Shown here piece by piece: positions 63,296 through 64,000 of a stretch of DNA of 64,000 nucleotides. Source of the stretch: JAXMHN01 sp964578605 (GTDB taxonomy: Bacteria; Verrucomicrobiota; Verrucomicrobiia; Limisphaerales; SIBE01); the NCBI GenBank assembly GCA_964578605.1, contig CAZODO010000009.1, positions 1-64,000 of the forward strand. Reading direction: 5' to 3'. The translations under genes were made by a program, and so were the position numbers. Each line of letters starts with the position of its first letter. Position 1 is the first letter of the stretch. The notes beneath the pieces were generated by a model. That model did not search any database and was not told where the DNA came from. It saw only the letters and a program-made list of their open reading frames with translations.

Positions 63296-63671
63296 TCAAC
63301 CTGCCGTAAATCTGCTTGTCGATCTCGCTCGCGAGGTCGATATCTCCGCGGCCGCCCCGGGTGCGCGCCTGGACGCGGACGCGGCTGACCTTCGGTTCAA
63401 TCTCTTCCACGGCCACCCAGACGGTCCGCGTATCGATCTTCGCTTCGAGCGAATTGTTGATGGTATTCTCTTTTACGAGGGTTCCATTGAGCTTCAGGAC
63501 GTCTTTTGCCGCGGTAAAGATCTCGGCTACAGGCCGTTCATAGCTGCTCTCCTTGGTGTCGGTGGCCATCGGAAGACCCGCCTTGGATCCGCCATCCACC
63601 GTCCGGACACACCCGCAAAACAGCGCCGACAGGCATAGGGCCGTCAACAAAGCAAAGACATTCTTCTTCAT
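63285..63671 (-). CDS. Putative lipoprotein, DUF3568-like
   Basis: A 128-aa protein starting MKKNVFALLTALCLSAL. The signal peptide ends at a lipobox-like LFCGC, so it is probably a lipoprotein. The mature part (RPVAEIFTAAKDVLKLNGTL, NNSLEAKIDTRTVWVAVEE, SRVRVQARTRGGRGD) is the small alpha/beta fold seen in DUF3568-type proteins. Function is unknown. It is convergent with the TPR gene (stops overlap by 11 nt) and divergent from the partial gene at the window end. Confidence 0.8.
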   Translation of the reverse strand: MKKNVFALLTALCLSALFCGCVRTVDGGSKAGLPMATDTKESSYERPVAEIFTAAKDVLKLNGTLVKENTINNSLEAKIDTRTVWVAVEEIEPKVSRVRVQARTRGGRGDIDLASEIDKQIYGRLITR

Positions 63672-63807
63672 TGGGCGTATGCAATCACATTCCTCCCGGC
63701 CGTCAAGCGTTATCGGGGCGCCGGTTTCGGGCGCACGGTGCAGCCATTCGCCCCGGAGCTCGGAGAAACGCATTGAAACGCTCTGGACCCTGCGTTACCG
63801 TCGGCTT

Positions 63808-64000
63808 ATGAACTCCAAACCTGCTTGCGACGTCCCGGTTCCTGCCTGCCCGCCGCGTTTGGCTGGCTCGCTTCGTTTGGGAGCCCTCTTGTGTCTTTTG
63901 CTTTTCACCGCGGGCCTGCTTGCCGGTTGCGCGAGCCTCAAACAGTATTCCGTCGATTCCTGGCAGGGCCCGCTTCCGGTGCGCGACATGGATTACGTGG
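63808..64000 (+). CDS. Partial lipoprotein gene running off the window
   Basis: A start MNSKPACDVPVPACPP, then a basic and hydrophobic signal (LGALLCLLLFTAGL) ending in a clear lipobox, LLAGC. About 64 residues are visible up to the window end; the mature part begins ASLKQYSVDSWQGPLPVRD. It is too short to name. The first 20 residues are unusually long and Pro/Cys-rich for a signal peptide, so a start further in is possible. Confidence 0.75.
   Translation, partial: MNSKPACDVPVPACPPRLAGSLRLGALLCLLLFTAGLLAGCASLKQYSVDSWQGPLPVRDMDYV

Noticed and set aside
1..64000. tRNA or rRNA genes
   Set aside because: No T-loop plus acceptor-stem combination or rRNA core sequence was recognised on either strand; a tRNAscan or Infernal run would settle it.

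Overview
The window looks like a G+C-rich piece of chromosome from a member of the Verrucomicrobiota, most likely the Limisphaerales (old subdivision 3, Pedosphaera-like) lineage. This is an inference. It rests on three near-identical pseudopilin-type N-termini (FTLIELLVVIAIIAILAG) with a C-terminal H-x(n)-DG motif, a multi-LamG exported protein, a Ser/Thr kinase with WD40 repeats next to an ECF sigma factor, an alternative complex III operon, and several secreted glycosidase/esterase genes. No rRNA, tRNA or CRISPR was recognised.

Layout. 0-1.5 kb: a translationally coupled minus-strand set around a DUF6932 protein. 1.7-7.2 kb: a secreted protein with four LamG modules, then glcF. 7.6-9 kb: a dispersed repeat, a Uma2-type nuclease and an orphan Phd/YefM antitoxin. 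9.1-14.2 kb: ECF sigma factor, WD40 Ser/Thr kinase and pseudopilin-like protein in series. 14.4-19.1 kb: an exported Ig/esterase protein, a broken NagB-like gene, a response regulator and a sugar MFS porter. 19.1-25.9 kb: speA, a Nif3-like protein, a GT2 glycosyltransferase and DUF2851. 26.1-34.9 kb: two GDP-mannose 4,6-dehydratase homologues, a pseudopilin, a GHL10 glycosidase, an Fe-ADH and a nitrate/sulfonate/taurine-type ABC importer. 35.5-46.9 kb: a ten-gene respiratory operon (actABCDEF, a small membrane protein, and cbb3-like N/O/P subunits). 47-53.4 kb: an esterase, a large FMN-binding/NosR-like/ApbE-like fusion, DUF6580, a phosphodiesterase and an alpha/beta hydrolase. 53.8-64 kb: gamma-glutamyltransferase, a secreted glycosidase and SGNH esterase, a pseudopilin, then TPR-pilT-TPR and two lipoproteins.

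The respiratory operon is the functional centre. Quinol would be oxidised by alternative complex III. The cbb3-like subunit I beside it lacks most of the haem and CuB histidines, so it is probably not an oxygen reductase on its own. The three pseudopilins and pilT suggest a type II/IV secretion or pilus system elsewhere in the genome.

Two kinds of non-coding structure stand out. First, four intergenic arrays have a strict 11-bp period. Each has its own sequence, and three contain a switch to the inverted orientation; no gene is attached. Second, a dispersed element of about 145-180 bp with imperfect terminal inverted repeats occurs three times, and one copy abuts an 11-bp array. I regard the 11-bp arrays as the best candidate for something undescribed.
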